A stretch of DNA of 12,414 nucleotides from Methanobacteriota archaeon (GTDB taxonomy: Archaea > Thermoplasmatota > Thermoplasmata > JAUWGG01): assembly GCA_030606525.1 (NCBI GenBank), contig JAUWGG010000012.1:1-12414 (forward strand). Reading direction: 5' to 3'. The translations under genes and the position numbers were made by a program. This document shows, in pieces, positions 7,101 to 12,414 of the stretch (positions are counted from its first letter, which is position 1; each line of letters opens with the position of its first letter). Below the pieces are notes generated by a model that ran no database searches, was not told the DNA's origin, and was given only the letters and a program-made list of their open reading frames with translations.

Positions 7101-7752
7101 TTCAAAGAGCATTAAAGTGAAAATAACATCACCGATCGATGCTAAAGTTGATCATGGAACCATTAAGATAACGGCAACATCGCAAAACTCATCTGCTGCG
7201 AGCTATACGCAGGAATTGATTGTAGAGATATTCCAAGTTCATGGTATTGAAATCACCTCCAGCGATAAAAATGCAGCTACCGATGGCACAACCACAACCT
7301 ACACATTGGAGGTGAAGAACTCGGGAAATGCAGAGGATAGTTACACATTAACGATATTAAATATAGATGAACTAAAGGACTTTGGATGGGATGTGAAACT
7401 CGCTGTATTTGATAACGAAGGAGAGACGATCAGCAATGTGTCAACAGATGCATATTCCTTAATAGACCTAACGATCAAAACAAGAACTTTGAAAGACAAG
7501 GTGAAGGATACTAAAATAATGATATTGGGATATTCGGAAGGCAACATGGGCTCTAACGATGTGTTCTCAATTTCCTTATACAATCCAAAAGTAAAGATCG
7601 ACAATAAGGATGTGAGTGTTACTGGTACAGGCTTGAGCGATACCATTGCTCCTGCTGACTATACATGGATCATATCATTGATAGCGATGGTTGTAATTGG
7701 CAGTGCCTTTGCCTTTTTCATCTTAAGGAAGAAGGGAGTGATAAAATGGTAA
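1165..7752 (+). CDS. aglB: AglB/STT3 oligosaccharyltransferase fused to a giant repeat stalk
   Basis: This is the catalytic enzyme of archaeal N-glycosylation. It transfers a lipid-linked glycan to Asn in N-x-S/T outside the membrane. From ATG 1165 it has about 2195 residues, well over twice the usual roughly 850-1000. After a charged cytoplasmic tail comes a polytopic domain, about 46-535. It holds first-loop D80 (GGSDSYYH), GDHDAF with D196/D198 (DxD type) and TIAE at 399-402, the TIXE loop motif that contacts the sequon. A globular domain, about 550-930, carries WWDYG at 612-616; a DK/MI motif was not clearly found. Residues about 943-1912 are eleven beta-sandwich repeats, with acidic loops near 1031, 1060 and 1402. 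Two NEW3-like domains follow, about 1915-2010 and 2026-2120. ADYTW at 2164-2168 opens a final membrane helix with a basic end. About 31 sequons lie in the stalk. The stop overlaps the next gene. The catalytic call is firm; the role of the stalk is not known. Confidence 0.92.
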   Translation: MRWHLKTTQREKNAEAGVDKKEGGRFFSRVRDISINPWLSKNWTVFVMLIGIFILALFLRYYFSFDISTREGFLLSGGSDSYYHKRCIDYAITTGHHLFKDPLLNYPGGAYNGRPPLYDWSVALTGILLSPFFQGDVAIAVWYAFLFSTALWGALTIFPLYALTKEMFGKKAGLISAFLLAIMAGHLQRSPLTNGDHDAFALFFVVTVFYFLLKSLKNLQNVERTSNWKRPGEFVHELGNLIKSNRKSILYAMLSGISIATIALTWKGYTYVIVIILIYYLTQLVINRFRNEDSFGVVMCISISIGLGFLLAYPYYSATGFVKGWFETPFYLFLAALGIGLMFIATQRHPWTLVAPSAAITIAVTFSILFVVFPQIANAIVEGLVRSATYLVKTKVYETIAEAQAPNYSNLILSFGAVTFYFSLAGLAWFAIQLRKNWRIDYLFIIIWSGASIYMAMSAARFIFNASPAFAMAAGFLIATIVERLDLKTVRKTFWGLKGNKIYAIKRSVKVRHVVAALFIVFIIVLPNVWNAVDASIPFEEKKQYDKDVYEATPTFMRPENYDAVNGSNWYFGAFGYSLPLESRAWPNAYKWLASQDNSTIPYEDRPAFLSWWDYGFEVIGRTDHPSVAENFQHGIEIAGNSIMAQNETEAIALLASRLLDGCYHSGKDITNILERYELDAEKIYDVYRNKNDYIDEVKNAPDLYGPYDEDLSGENAKYAVLRIILGSLGEERLVALLYDLEQESGYSIRYFAIDSRLFPFSAQNTGIFYAPAKLSDRRMVTIPGSFRDIPIDFYDIIVIDEYGGEHSVTDMPSGTRIASYRIDYKDMFFKTMLYRTFIGYSGEEIGMTDDAGIPGLSGDLAQYPPMQAWNLAHFRLVYKTAYWNPYPMDEVQEHPEAWKAISYAEALEHQEKIQKGEEEGVVDLNPRSGLYNGVVIIKYYHGAFVNGTVRIENGEPYPNALITVQDEYGIPHYLTQTDSNGHYSAIAPFGEVRITVSTGNVNPLTKMGDKILNSTTVIIKEEQAMREKVDRDRDGKWDYNIEKDFTVKGANIKGIVYWDLNKNGNYDDEPVIPDATMTMKNVESDKTNIVHSDLEGNYELNNTLSGEWEITLSINGHSIGGFFTTAELDQTTTADLGIKPATVEGKVVYVDGASAGEVQVEIYDSTNDTTFSAQTDAAGDYHFTKLLPGGLTLSAFDQSFISLSSTFAISQGEEVKKNITLYQSTKIHGYTKVSGSKLANLTIKFENEDKNEIKKIITSKSNGFYDVILPQGVYSVYAKHVVDGKTYVYLDEMNATTSTDIRYDVDLENAMKLEGVCYADSKEQRKKVTITFDGDAELTISANAAGAYRVYLPKNTYTVKVSHSIQDEGYAYLESLDLECSQTYDIELVKGVKVDGDVYYDVNSNGVKDEAEGLETELTFIDENDKRLYVSTDGEGAYLVYLVPNRTYSVLINEFGFLPVRLPDEGYITTQEIIANRSFVLSPINATVSGRLLFNGSVFEGRVNIAFEADGSGAMTQTVLSPSDGNYTVSLRPGSYAISIDHNITANGTIKYRNVDKYLNIEIGGGFYKKDIDLIEKVRVDGMVYLYNNKTNADLTLIGPEKIEISIVNGTFDFYVESGIYTIFANSTEESIKYTYMDHLEIEKNLTLNISLERAVRLYGTIIYQNESIDMKMPLLIEKEGGGSVSSHSDDNGEYEVHLSQGNYVISINYTTTETFNGKMRYIRYTSTRDVVITNERKVGIELYKTLNNVTFSGELNVTGYIKMEFVAHSESAINATTLSDANGEYEVKLAPGDYTLYIHDEITDKVHFDVVTIPPHDVFHNITLVDGYKVHGVASYNLNQHASTTITLEGDGKKMITSNSDGYYEIFVPQGNYTLSARCVMVEHGVNVTYNYTQSIAIDRAKKLNIQLDKIKEYGVEISWDASMTKEIGQNESIEYNIVVSNVGNVDDGFYLEGEPNNWGFEFSENNFALPMGTTGNSKSIKVKITSPIDAKVDHGTIKITATSQNSSAASYTQELIVEIFQVHGIEITSSDKNAATDGTTTTYTLEVKNSGNAEDSYTLTILNIDELKDFGWDVKLAVFDNEGETISNVSTDAYSLIDLTIKTRTLKDKVKDTKIMILGYSEGNMGSNDVFSISLYNPKVKIDNKDVSVTGTGLSDTIAPADYTWIISLIAMVVIGSAFAFFILRKKGVIKW
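3991..6900 (+). repeat. Eleven Cna-B/CarboxypepD_reg-like modules in AglB
   Basis: The protein repeat pattern D-x-x-G-x-Y-x-V-x-L-x-x-G-x-Y-x-V recurs eleven times. Its turn begins at about 4096, 4441, 4690, 4942, 5191, 5461, 5731, 5989, 6232, 6505 and 6742. After a first interval of 115 residues the spacing is 79-91 residues. The copies have diverged strongly at the DNA level, so this is an old array and not a recent tandem expansion. Modules two and six contain SdrD-like acidic loops (DLNKNGNYDDE, DVNSNGVKDE) that probably bind calcium; a further DRDRDGKWD loop precedes the second module. Such modules form rigid beta-sandwich rods in surface proteins. Confidence 0.75.
7735..7742 (+). promoter_or_regulatory. 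Ribosome binding site of the aglB-coupled gene
   Basis: GGAGTGAT at 7735-7742, inside the 3' end of aglB, is one base short of the full GGAGGTGAT complement of archaeal 16S. It stands 3 nt before ATG 7746. It fixes the start of the next gene and rejects the longer upstream frame, whose extra N-terminal residues are not signal-peptide-like. Confidence 0.65.
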
Positions 7753-8531
7753 AAAAGGTAATTACCTTAACATTCTTACTTCTTTTCCTCGTTTCTCTCT
7801 CTACACCTGCTAATGTTTCTGCGGTGAAGAAGGTTTACGTTCACATAGCTGGTCCGGATATCCTGGGAATAGGTGAGCAGGGTGATTATACTATTACGAT
7901 CATGGGTGGACCTGCTGAAGAGGGTGGAGAATGGAATTACACCGCTTATCTAATTGGAACGAATTTAACTGGTGCAAGCCCTATATTCTCCTCACCAGCA
8001 ACAGAGTCGTCAAATAATAATGCATTTATATTGAAGGTAACAGCTCCCTCTGTCGAGCAAAACATCAAATTGTTCGTTAACGGCACATCTACCAAGAACA
8101 ATCAAACAATGTGGAAAGAGGAAACGTATGAAATTAAAGTTGTTGAACCGATTGTTATAAGTGCCACCATTCATAATATCGGTGAAGTGGATGTTCAAAA
8201 TGCTGATGTGAAATTCTACGTTGACGGGAAGTACATTGGGTATGAAACCATAGATTTCCTTAAAGCAAATGGTTCTGAGGATGTTACTCACAAATGGGTA
8301 GTAAAAAGTTTATCGTTGGGTAAGCACATTGTTAAGATAACTGTTGATTTGAACGGAGACGGGGTCATTGGCGAAGGGGATGCTGTCATAACTCAAAACT
8401 TTTATAAAAGTGGTGAAAAAGCGGATTATACATGGACTATCTACCTTGCTGTCATTACTGCAGTTATGTTCACTTTATTGATCGTTGTTGGGCGCAAATC
8501 ACAATTTAAATCTAAGAAACGTAAGAAATAG
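7746..8531 (+). CDS. Secreted membrane-anchored protein coupled to aglB, function unknown
   Basis: I do not recognise a named family for the whole 261-residue protein. Residues 1-26 form a signal peptide (basic start, hydrophobic core, VSA end). Residues about 28-132 are an extracellular beta-rich region. Residues about 134-220 look like a CARDB-type beta-sandwich (xIxNIGEVDVQNADVKFYVDG) with a calcium-loop-like DLNGDGVIGEGD at 201-212. A membrane helix follows at about 230-249, with a very basic cytoplasmic tail. Five sequons (NYT, NLT, NGT, NQT, NGS) make it a likely glycosylation substrate. ATG 7746 overlaps the aglB stop by 7 bp and has a strong ribosome binding site inside aglB, so the two are co-translated. 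The anchor starts ADYTW, exactly as the AglB anchor does. A role as an AglB partner or accessory surface protein is inferred. A T-run at 8565-8571 downstream may end the transcript. Confidence 0.8.
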   Translation: MVKKVITLTFLLLFLVSLSTPANVSAVKKVYVHIAGPDILGIGEQGDYTITIMGGPAEEGGEWNYTAYLIGTNLTGASPIFSSPATESSNNNAFILKVTAPSVEQNIKLFVNGTSTKNNQTMWKEETYEIKVVEPIVISATIHNIGEVDVQNADVKFYVDGKYIGYETIDFLKANGSEDVTHKWVVKSLSLGKHIVKITVDLNGDGVIGEGDAVITQNFYKSGEKADYTWTIYLAVITAVMFTLLIVVGRKSQFKSKKRKK

Positions 8532-8536
8532 AATTA

Positions 8537-9154
8537 TTATAATTTCTTCTCAAGCTCTTCCATCTTTTTTTCTAGAGCGTTTTCTCTAACAGCTACTGCT
8601 ATCTCCCCCCTAGTCTTTTCAACCAGACTTCTAGCAATATCCTGCTTTCTTCTTAATGGAACGATAGCAGCAGGATAATCGAAGCGCATGAGTGTTGTAT
8701 AGATGTCTTCCATGATGTCCAGATAGTTGCATGCTTTTTTAACATCATCATCCCTCAAGGCTTCGAGTGCAAACCTCCTCAATTCTCCCACAACATCCCC
8801 CAAACCCAATAGGTAGGCTGAATTTGTGACGCCCAACTCCTTTGGAGTTGGCAAAGGTCTATCTTCTAGTATACTTAAGATAATGGATGCTTCGCACAAT
8901 TCCTGAAGTGCATTTTCCACAAAACCAGCATGATACAACTCAGGGTGCTCCTGCAGCAATCCCTTCAATTTTATTGCTTCTTCCTTTGCAGTTTCTATCA
9001 GCTCAACAACATCCTCACCTCGGTGAGTTCTTAAAATCACGCTGGTTGATAATCTTCGAACGGCCCTTGAAGATTTTAAGGTAATTTCCCTAATAGTGTC
9101 CTTTTCATCGAGTTCTTTCTCTATCTCATCCACTATTTCCTTCAAATTTTTCAT
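8537..9154 (-). CDS. Translin/TRAX family RNA-binding protein, probable RNase
   Basis: This 205-residue, all-helical protein matches archaeal translin-family proteins. Landmarks are the PLPTPKELGV...YLLGLGDVVGELRR block (about 100-127), a FDYPAAIVPLRRKQDIARSLVEKTRGE segment (about 158-184) and a charged helical tail. Family knowledge: eukaryotic translin-TRAX forms the C3PO nuclease, and archaeal homologues assemble into similar hollow oligomers. TRAX-type active sites use an ExxE pair in the GLQEx2EA helix; here ALQELCEA supplies E85 and E88, with an acidic candidate third ligand at D150 (MEDIYTTL). This suggests a catalytically competent TRAX-like protein and not a translin-only one. ATG 9154 fits the family start, but no ribosome binding site is visible. 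It follows the M20 gene by 45 bp and converges with the aglB operon with a 5-bp gap between stop codons. Confidence 0.85.
   Translation of the reverse strand: MKNLKEIVDEIEKELDEKDTIREITLKSSRAVRRLSTSVILRTHRGEDVVELIETAKEEAIKLKGLLQEHPELYHAGFVENALQELCEASIILSILEDRPLPTPKELGVTNSAYLLGLGDVVGELRRFALEALRDDDVKKACNYLDIMEDIYTTLMRFDYPAAIVPLRRKQDIARSLVEKTRGEIAVAVRENALEKKMEELEKKL
8565..8571 (+). terminator. Oligo-T, possible terminator of the aglB operon
   Basis: Seven T residues lie at 8565-8571 on the plus strand, 34 bp after the stop at 8531 and inside the 3' end of the convergent translin gene. Archaeal RNA polymerase commonly stops at such U-rich tracts without a hairpin. A shorter T-rich stretch lies at 8534-8547. 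This is position-based inference only. Confidence 0.35.
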
Positions 9155-9199
9155 GATTGGTGGAATGTTTTCTTCCTTAAATGCTTTTTGCAGTACCCC

Positions 9200-10324
9200 T
9201 TAATTAATTTTTAAGCTCCTTAGAAATGTTAAATAGAGATCTCTGCATCTTAAAATGGAATCGGTATAAACGAATTCATCTGATGCATGTGTATTCTCTC
9301 CATTTGGACCGAAAACTATTGTGGGCATCTTCTCAGCAAATAGATTGTAATCGCCAACAGATTTTCCATATACGATTTTAATCTTCCCATAAAATTTTTT
9401 GTATTCAGTGCAGAAACTCTTAATCATTTCATTTTTCATATCTATCAAATAAGGTTTTAGAAAGGGCGTTTCTCGCTTCATAAATGATACTCTTATCTCG
9501 GATTGTACATCTAAATTTGTTAAGGCGCTATTAAAGTCATTTTTGATCATACTCTTCGTTTCACCAGGTACAACATGTCTATCTACCCTAATTCTACAAT
9601 ATTGCGGTATTGATAGGGAATCTCCCCCTCCTTCTATCTTAAGAGGGCATATCGAACCGTATCCAAGCTTTTTATGGCTTCTTATCTTTACTTTTTTTAA
9701 GGCGTCTATTACCTTTGCACAATCCACGATCGCATTAGCCCCAAGAGTTGGACGAGAAGCATGAGCTGATTCCCCAATGATCTCTATGTCAACAACGAAC
9801 CTCCCTCGACAACCCAACCTTATTTTTTCATTCGTTGGCTCTGGGATCAAACAAAGAGCAATGTCGTTTTCTTTTAAACTTTTTAAAAAAGTATATGCAC
9901 CATTGGAATTCCCTTCTTCATCAGAAGTAGCTACTAAAATAAGGTTAACCTCTTCTTTCAACTCCTTAAAAACATTTAAGATTATTGCGAGTCCAGCCTT
10001 CATATCTGCTGCGCCCAATCCATATAATTTCTTATTCTTGATTTCAGCTTTAAAAGGCGCTCTTGACCATCCCCTCATTATCGGGACAGTATCCATATGC
10101 GCATTAAGTAGAATCGTTTTACCATCATTGACGATGTTCTTTGCAATAACATTTGGACCTGAGTTCTTTACTTTTTGATATTGAACATCACTAAAATCAA
10201 GATATGATGCGATAAAATCTGCGATCTCATGCTCCTCGCTAAAAACACTTAGTATGGTAATCAATTTTTCAGTTAGTTGGATTACATCGATAAGATCACC
10301 GATCGTAGAATAAACATCCCCCAT
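9200..10324 (-). CDS. M20-family metallohydrolase (ArgE/DapE/LysK-like)
   Basis: A 374-residue di-metal amidohydrolase with every expected active-site element: H76 and D78 in NAHMDTVP, D107 in GAADMKAG, the general base E136 and ligand E137 in SDEEG, E162 in PEPT, H188 in the lid domain (SAHASRP) and H346 in THASDEF. The order is catalytic domain, inserted dimerisation domain (about 175-285), then the rest of the catalytic domain. The EPT motif and length fit the ArgE/DapE/ACY1 branch, whose members remove acyl groups from ornithine, diaminopimelate or carrier-bound lysine, or act as aminopeptidase-like carboxypeptidases. The substrate cannot be read from sequence, and the purD neighbour does not point to amino-acid biosynthesis. 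It starts 6 bp after purD ends, so they share a transcript. ATG 10324 has no clear ribosome binding site; translation may depend on the upstream gene. Confidence 0.88.
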   Translation of the reverse strand: MGDVYSTIGDLIDVIQLTEKLITILSVFSEEHEIADFIASYLDFSDVQYQKVKNSGPNVIAKNIVNDGKTILLNAHMDTVPIMRGWSRAPFKAEIKNKKLYGLGAADMKAGLAIILNVFKELKEEVNLILVATSDEEGNSNGAYTFLKSLKENDIALCLIPEPTNEKIRLGCRGRFVVDIEIIGESAHASRPTLGANAIVDCAKVIDALKKVKIRSHKKLGYGSICPLKIEGGGDSLSIPQYCRIRVDRHVVPGETKSMIKNDFNSALTNLDVQSEIRVSFMKRETPFLKPYLIDMKNEMIKSFCTEYKKFYGKIKIVYGKSVGDYNLFAEKMPTIVFGPNGENTHASDEFVYTDSILRCRDLYLTFLRSLKIN

Positions 10325-10330
10325 AAAAAA

Positions 10331-11668
10331 TTAACTTCTGAACTTCATTCTTAATTCGTTCATATGCTTAACCTTTTTTTCTATCGATTCCTTTTTCCCA
10401 ATATCGTGTCTCATAGATACATTACCTTTTACATGTTTGAGCGCTTCTTCGCTTATTCGCTCTGCTCCTTCCAAATCATCGGCTATACCTACTATACCCA
10501 AGGACCTTGAAGAGGTGGTGTATATCCTCCCATCTTTTTCGTTCACAGATGCATAGAACAGTTCAGCACCGCTCTTTTTTATTCTTTCCTCATTTACCAC
10601 AATCTCCTCACCTACCAAAGATTTGACACCATAACCTTTAGGAACGATGTATTTACATACAGTTGCCTTCCCATCGAACTCGATCTTATTTTGACTTAAA
10701 CTCTCGTCTGCAATGTTAAAGCAGATCTCAACGAAATCGCTCTTTAGCAACGGCAGAACGTTCATTGCCTCCGGGTCACCGAATCTGCAGTTAAACTCTA
10801 TGATCTTTGGTCCTTGAGGAGTGAGCATGAACTGTGCATACAGTATTCCCTTATACGGATTCCCTTCAGAGCGCATCGCATCAATCGTTTTCTGTATGAT
10901 CCTTAATGATCCTTCATACTCCTTTTTCTCTAAGAATGGTAACAGATGATCTGCACAAGAATAAGAACCCATGCCCCCAGTATTTGGTCCTACATCACCC
11001 TCATACGCTCTCTTATGATCTTGGACGACTGGCATAGGTACAATATTTTTTCCATCGCAAAATACCTGGAAGGTAAATTCCTCGCCCAACAACTTCTCTT
11101 CGAGTATGACCTTTGCAGCACCTCCTATCTTATTTTCAATAATTTGCTTTGAATATTCAATCACATCTTTCTTATCATTCAAATGTTCACCCATGATCTT
11201 TACCCCTTTCCCGCCTGTTAATCCCACAGGTTTAACAACAACTTCTTTTTGATATTCGTTCATGAAATCCTTCAAACGCGCAATATTATCAAAAACCTCA
11301 TAATCAACCCTGCCAGGAAGATCATGTTTTTTCATGAGAGCGCGCATATATTGTTTTGATATTTCTATTTGTGATGCTCTTTTTGTTGGTCCAACAGTCC
11401 TTATACCTTTCTTTTCCAATGCATCCACAATGCCTTCACCCAAAGGCGCTTCAGGTCCAATGACTGCTAAATCGATCTTATTTCTCTCAGCCCAATCTGC
11501 TATCTTGTCAGTTTCGATCTCATTTACCAATAAGAACTCTTTTGATGCTTTGGCAATCCCTGGGTTGCGATTTTTCATCGCACTGTACAGAACGATATTA
11601 TCACTTTTCAATAAAGCTTTAACGATCGCATGCTCTCGCGCTCCACCCCCAACAGAAAGTATGTTCAT
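10331..11668 (-). CDS. purD: PurD, phosphoribosylamine-glycine ligase
   Basis: PurD performs the second step of purine synthesis, joining glycine to 5-phosphoribosylamine with ATP to give GAR in the cytosol. The 445-residue protein has the full ATP-grasp layout: an N-terminal nucleotide-fold domain with VGGGAREHA (6-14) and GPEAPLGEG (71-79); the ATP-grasp core with KPVGLTGGKGV (146-156); QDHKRAYEGDVGPNTGGMG (216-234); and the metal site EFNCRFGDPE (291-300). The C-terminal domain extends to the end, so length is normal and nothing is missing. ATG 11668 is preceded by GAGGT at 11680-11676 with a 7-nt gap. A TATA box at 11701-11710 would start the message about 14-18 nt upstream. It heads a probable three-gene unit with the M20 hydrolase and the translin protein; other purine genes are not in the window. 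Confidence 0.96.
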   Translation of the reverse strand: MNILSVGGGAREHAIVKALLKSDNIVLYSAMKNRNPGIAKASKEFLLVNEIETDKIADWAERNKIDLAVIGPEAPLGEGIVDALEKKGIRTVGPTKRASQIEISKQYMRALMKKHDLPGRVDYEVFDNIARLKDFMNEYQKEVVVKPVGLTGGKGVKIMGEHLNDKKDVIEYSKQIIENKIGGAAKVILEEKLLGEEFTFQVFCDGKNIVPMPVVQDHKRAYEGDVGPNTGGMGSYSCADHLLPFLEKKEYEGSLRIIQKTIDAMRSEGNPYKGILYAQFMLTPQGPKIIEFNCRFGDPEAMNVLPLLKSDFVEICFNIADESLSQNKIEFDGKATVCKYIVPKGYGVKSLVGEEIVVNEERIKKSGAELFYASVNEKDGRIYTTSSRSLGIVGIADDLEGAERISEEALKHVKGNVSMRHDIGKKESIEKKVKHMNELRMKFRS

Positions 11669-11700
11669 GTTTTCTACCTCTTTCCTGAATTGTTATTTAG

Positions 11701-11710
11701 TATATTTAAT
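11701..11710 (-). promoter_or_regulatory. TATA box of purD
   Basis: On the minus strand 11710-11701 reads ATTAAATATA, a good match to the archaeal TATA element. It is centred about 38 bp before ATG 11668, which places the transcript start near 11682 with room for the GAGGT ribosome binding site at 11680-11676. The gap 11669-11758 shows no other recognisable element. Confidence 0.5.
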
Positions 11711-11758
11711 TTGTTTTAGAGTGTGTGAAAACAGAATGCTATAATTTTTTCAAGTATT

Positions 11759-12145
11759 TTAAAATCCTAGAATCTTATTTGCACTGATCAAAAAGTCTTC
11801 ACTGTTCTTGACAACAATCTCAGCACTTTCTATTGAATATATTAAACCATAGTCTGCATCGTGTCTCAGATCTAATGCCATCCCAAAAGCGTCATAGTGT
11901 TTATGATCAAGAATTCCTTTATCAACAAACAATTCTTTTATTCCTACGAGAAGACAATAATGGCTTTTTTCTCTAAACCCTTTGCTGTAAAGAAGGGCTT
12001 TAGCTGCATGGAACATCGAATAATATGCCTTTATAGTGGCCCATTTATCATCATTCTCTGTCAACGAGTGTTTAGCTCTCTTCAAATCATATTGTGCAGC
12101 TTTTAATTCCTTATCAACCAATGCCTGATTTATTTCAATTCGCAT
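11759..12145 (-). CDS. HEPN-domain protein, MNT-HEPN pair partner
   Basis: A 128-residue all-helical protein of the COG1895-like HEPN group. Visible signatures are AYYSMFHAAKALLYSKGF (about 40-57) followed by KSH, and LRHDADYG (about 93-100) before the last helices. HEPN proteins paired with a minimal nucleotidyltransferase often act as RNase toxins held in check by the partner. The classic RNase motif is R-x4-6-H; here R94 is followed by HDADY, with Tyr at the usual His position and no His later, so RNase activity is doubtful or uses other residues. I chose ATG 12145, since the in-frame TTG at 12163 only adds a short EQRKI-type extension. The gene overlaps the nucleotidyltransferase stop by 11 bp, showing co-translation. 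It ends 90 bp before purD, so read-through into purD is possible. Confidence 0.83.
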   Translation of the reverse strand: MRIEINQALVDKELKAAQYDLKRAKHSLTENDDKWATIKAYYSMFHAAKALLYSKGFREKSHYCLLVGIKELFVDKGILDHKHYDAFGMALDLRHDADYGLIYSIESAEIVVKNSEDFLISANKILGF

Positions 12146-12414
12146 TATTTTTCTCTGCTCCAAACACTCTTGAAACTAACTCAATTTCTTCCCTCCATAG
12201 TTCAATTCCCCGCATTACTCTATCGTAAAAAGGTTTATCTTTTTCTGGTAGACGAGCGAATTCTGTTGAATGAAGTATAATTGGGCTAAGTTTTCTCGTG
12301 TATTTGTTCCTCCATTCGTTAACAATTTCTCTCGTCTTCTCCTTCTCCGTCGTAACGATCAAGAGATCAATGTCACTATCTTCCGTATCTTTACCCTCAG
12401 CACAACTACCGAAT
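12135..12414 (-). CDS. MNT-type nucleotidyltransferase, N-terminus outside window
   Basis: A minus-strand frame is open from the right edge to a stop at 12137-12135, giving 92 complete codons. It opens FGSCAEGKDTEDSDIDLLIV, which carries the GS-x10-DxD signature of the minimal nucleotidyltransferase (pol beta) fold: G2-S3, then ten residues, then D14 and D16. The gene therefore continues beyond the window, and the TTG at 12362 is not its start. A third carboxylate is not obvious; the strand LSPIILH holds none. MNT proteins of toxin-antitoxin pairs neutralise the HEPN partner, in some cases by adding AMP to it. Here the downstream HEPN gene overlaps it by 11 bp, as in those pairs. Confidence 0.85.
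   Translation of the reverse strand, partial: FGSCAEGKDTEDSDIDLLIVTTEKEKTREIVNEWRNKYTRKLSPIILHSTEFARLPEKDKPFYDRVMRGIELWREEIELVSRVFGAEKNNAN

Noticed and set aside
7665..7745. Longer N-terminus for the gene after aglB
   Set aside because: The added residues are cysteine-rich, lie in the aglB membrane-anchor coding region and would hide a clear signal peptide beginning at 7746.
9543..11744. Several plus-strand open frames opposite the M20 and purD genes
   Set aside because: They are antisense shadows of two genes with complete active-site motifs and have no ribosome binding sites or recognisable domains.
1..12414. CRISPR array, tRNA or rRNA genes, integrase attachment sites
   Set aside because: No regularly spaced repeats, no tRNA cloverleaf sequence and no integrase or tRNA-end duplication were seen. 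The only rRNA-like match is the nine-base guide complement in the C/D RNA candidate.

Overview
The window looks like archaeal chromosome, most likely euryarchaeal in the broad sense (Thermoplasmata-like is a guess from the style of AglB and cannot be proved here). The evidence is an archaeal Tsr3, a Trm112-like zinc peptide, an AglB/STT3 oligosaccharyltransferase, an archaeal translin/TRAX protein, an MNT-HEPN pair, TATA-box promoters with GGTGA-type ribosome binding sites, and what looks like a box C/D guide RNA. Base composition is AT-rich and genes are tightly packed.

Left end (1-340): a TnpB (IS605 OrfB) gene enters on the minus strand and is cut by the window edge. Behind it lies a 9-bp inverted repeat with a C-rich loop. 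Next, on the minus strand, is a 50-nt C-D'-C'-D element whose D guide matches the universal CGCCCGUCA stretch of the 16S decoding centre. A TATA box at 304-312 then serves tsr3. tsr3 (340-855) and the Trm112-like gene (minus) converge with overlapping stop codons. This corner therefore holds two or three small-subunit or translation modification functions side by side.

Centre (1165-8531, plus): an unusually large aglB of about 2195 residues. It has an ordinary membrane catalytic half (DxD-type motifs, TIAE, WWDYG), followed by about 1200 extracellular residues: eleven Cna-B/carboxypeptidase-regulatory-like repeats, two NEW3-like domains and a C-terminal membrane anchor. The stalk carries about 31 N-glycosylation sequons. 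Its stop codon overlaps the start of a 261-residue secreted, membrane-anchored protein whose anchor begins with the same ADYTW motif, so the two are translationally coupled and probably work together at the cell surface.

Right half (minus strand): purD, an M20 metallopeptidase and a translin-family protein lie in one direction, probably as one operon read from a TATA box at 11701-11710. The operon converges on the aglB operon with a 5-bp gap. At the right edge are a HEPN protein and an MNT nucleotidyltransferase, the latter truncated by the window; together they form a toxin-antitoxin-type pair upstream of purD.
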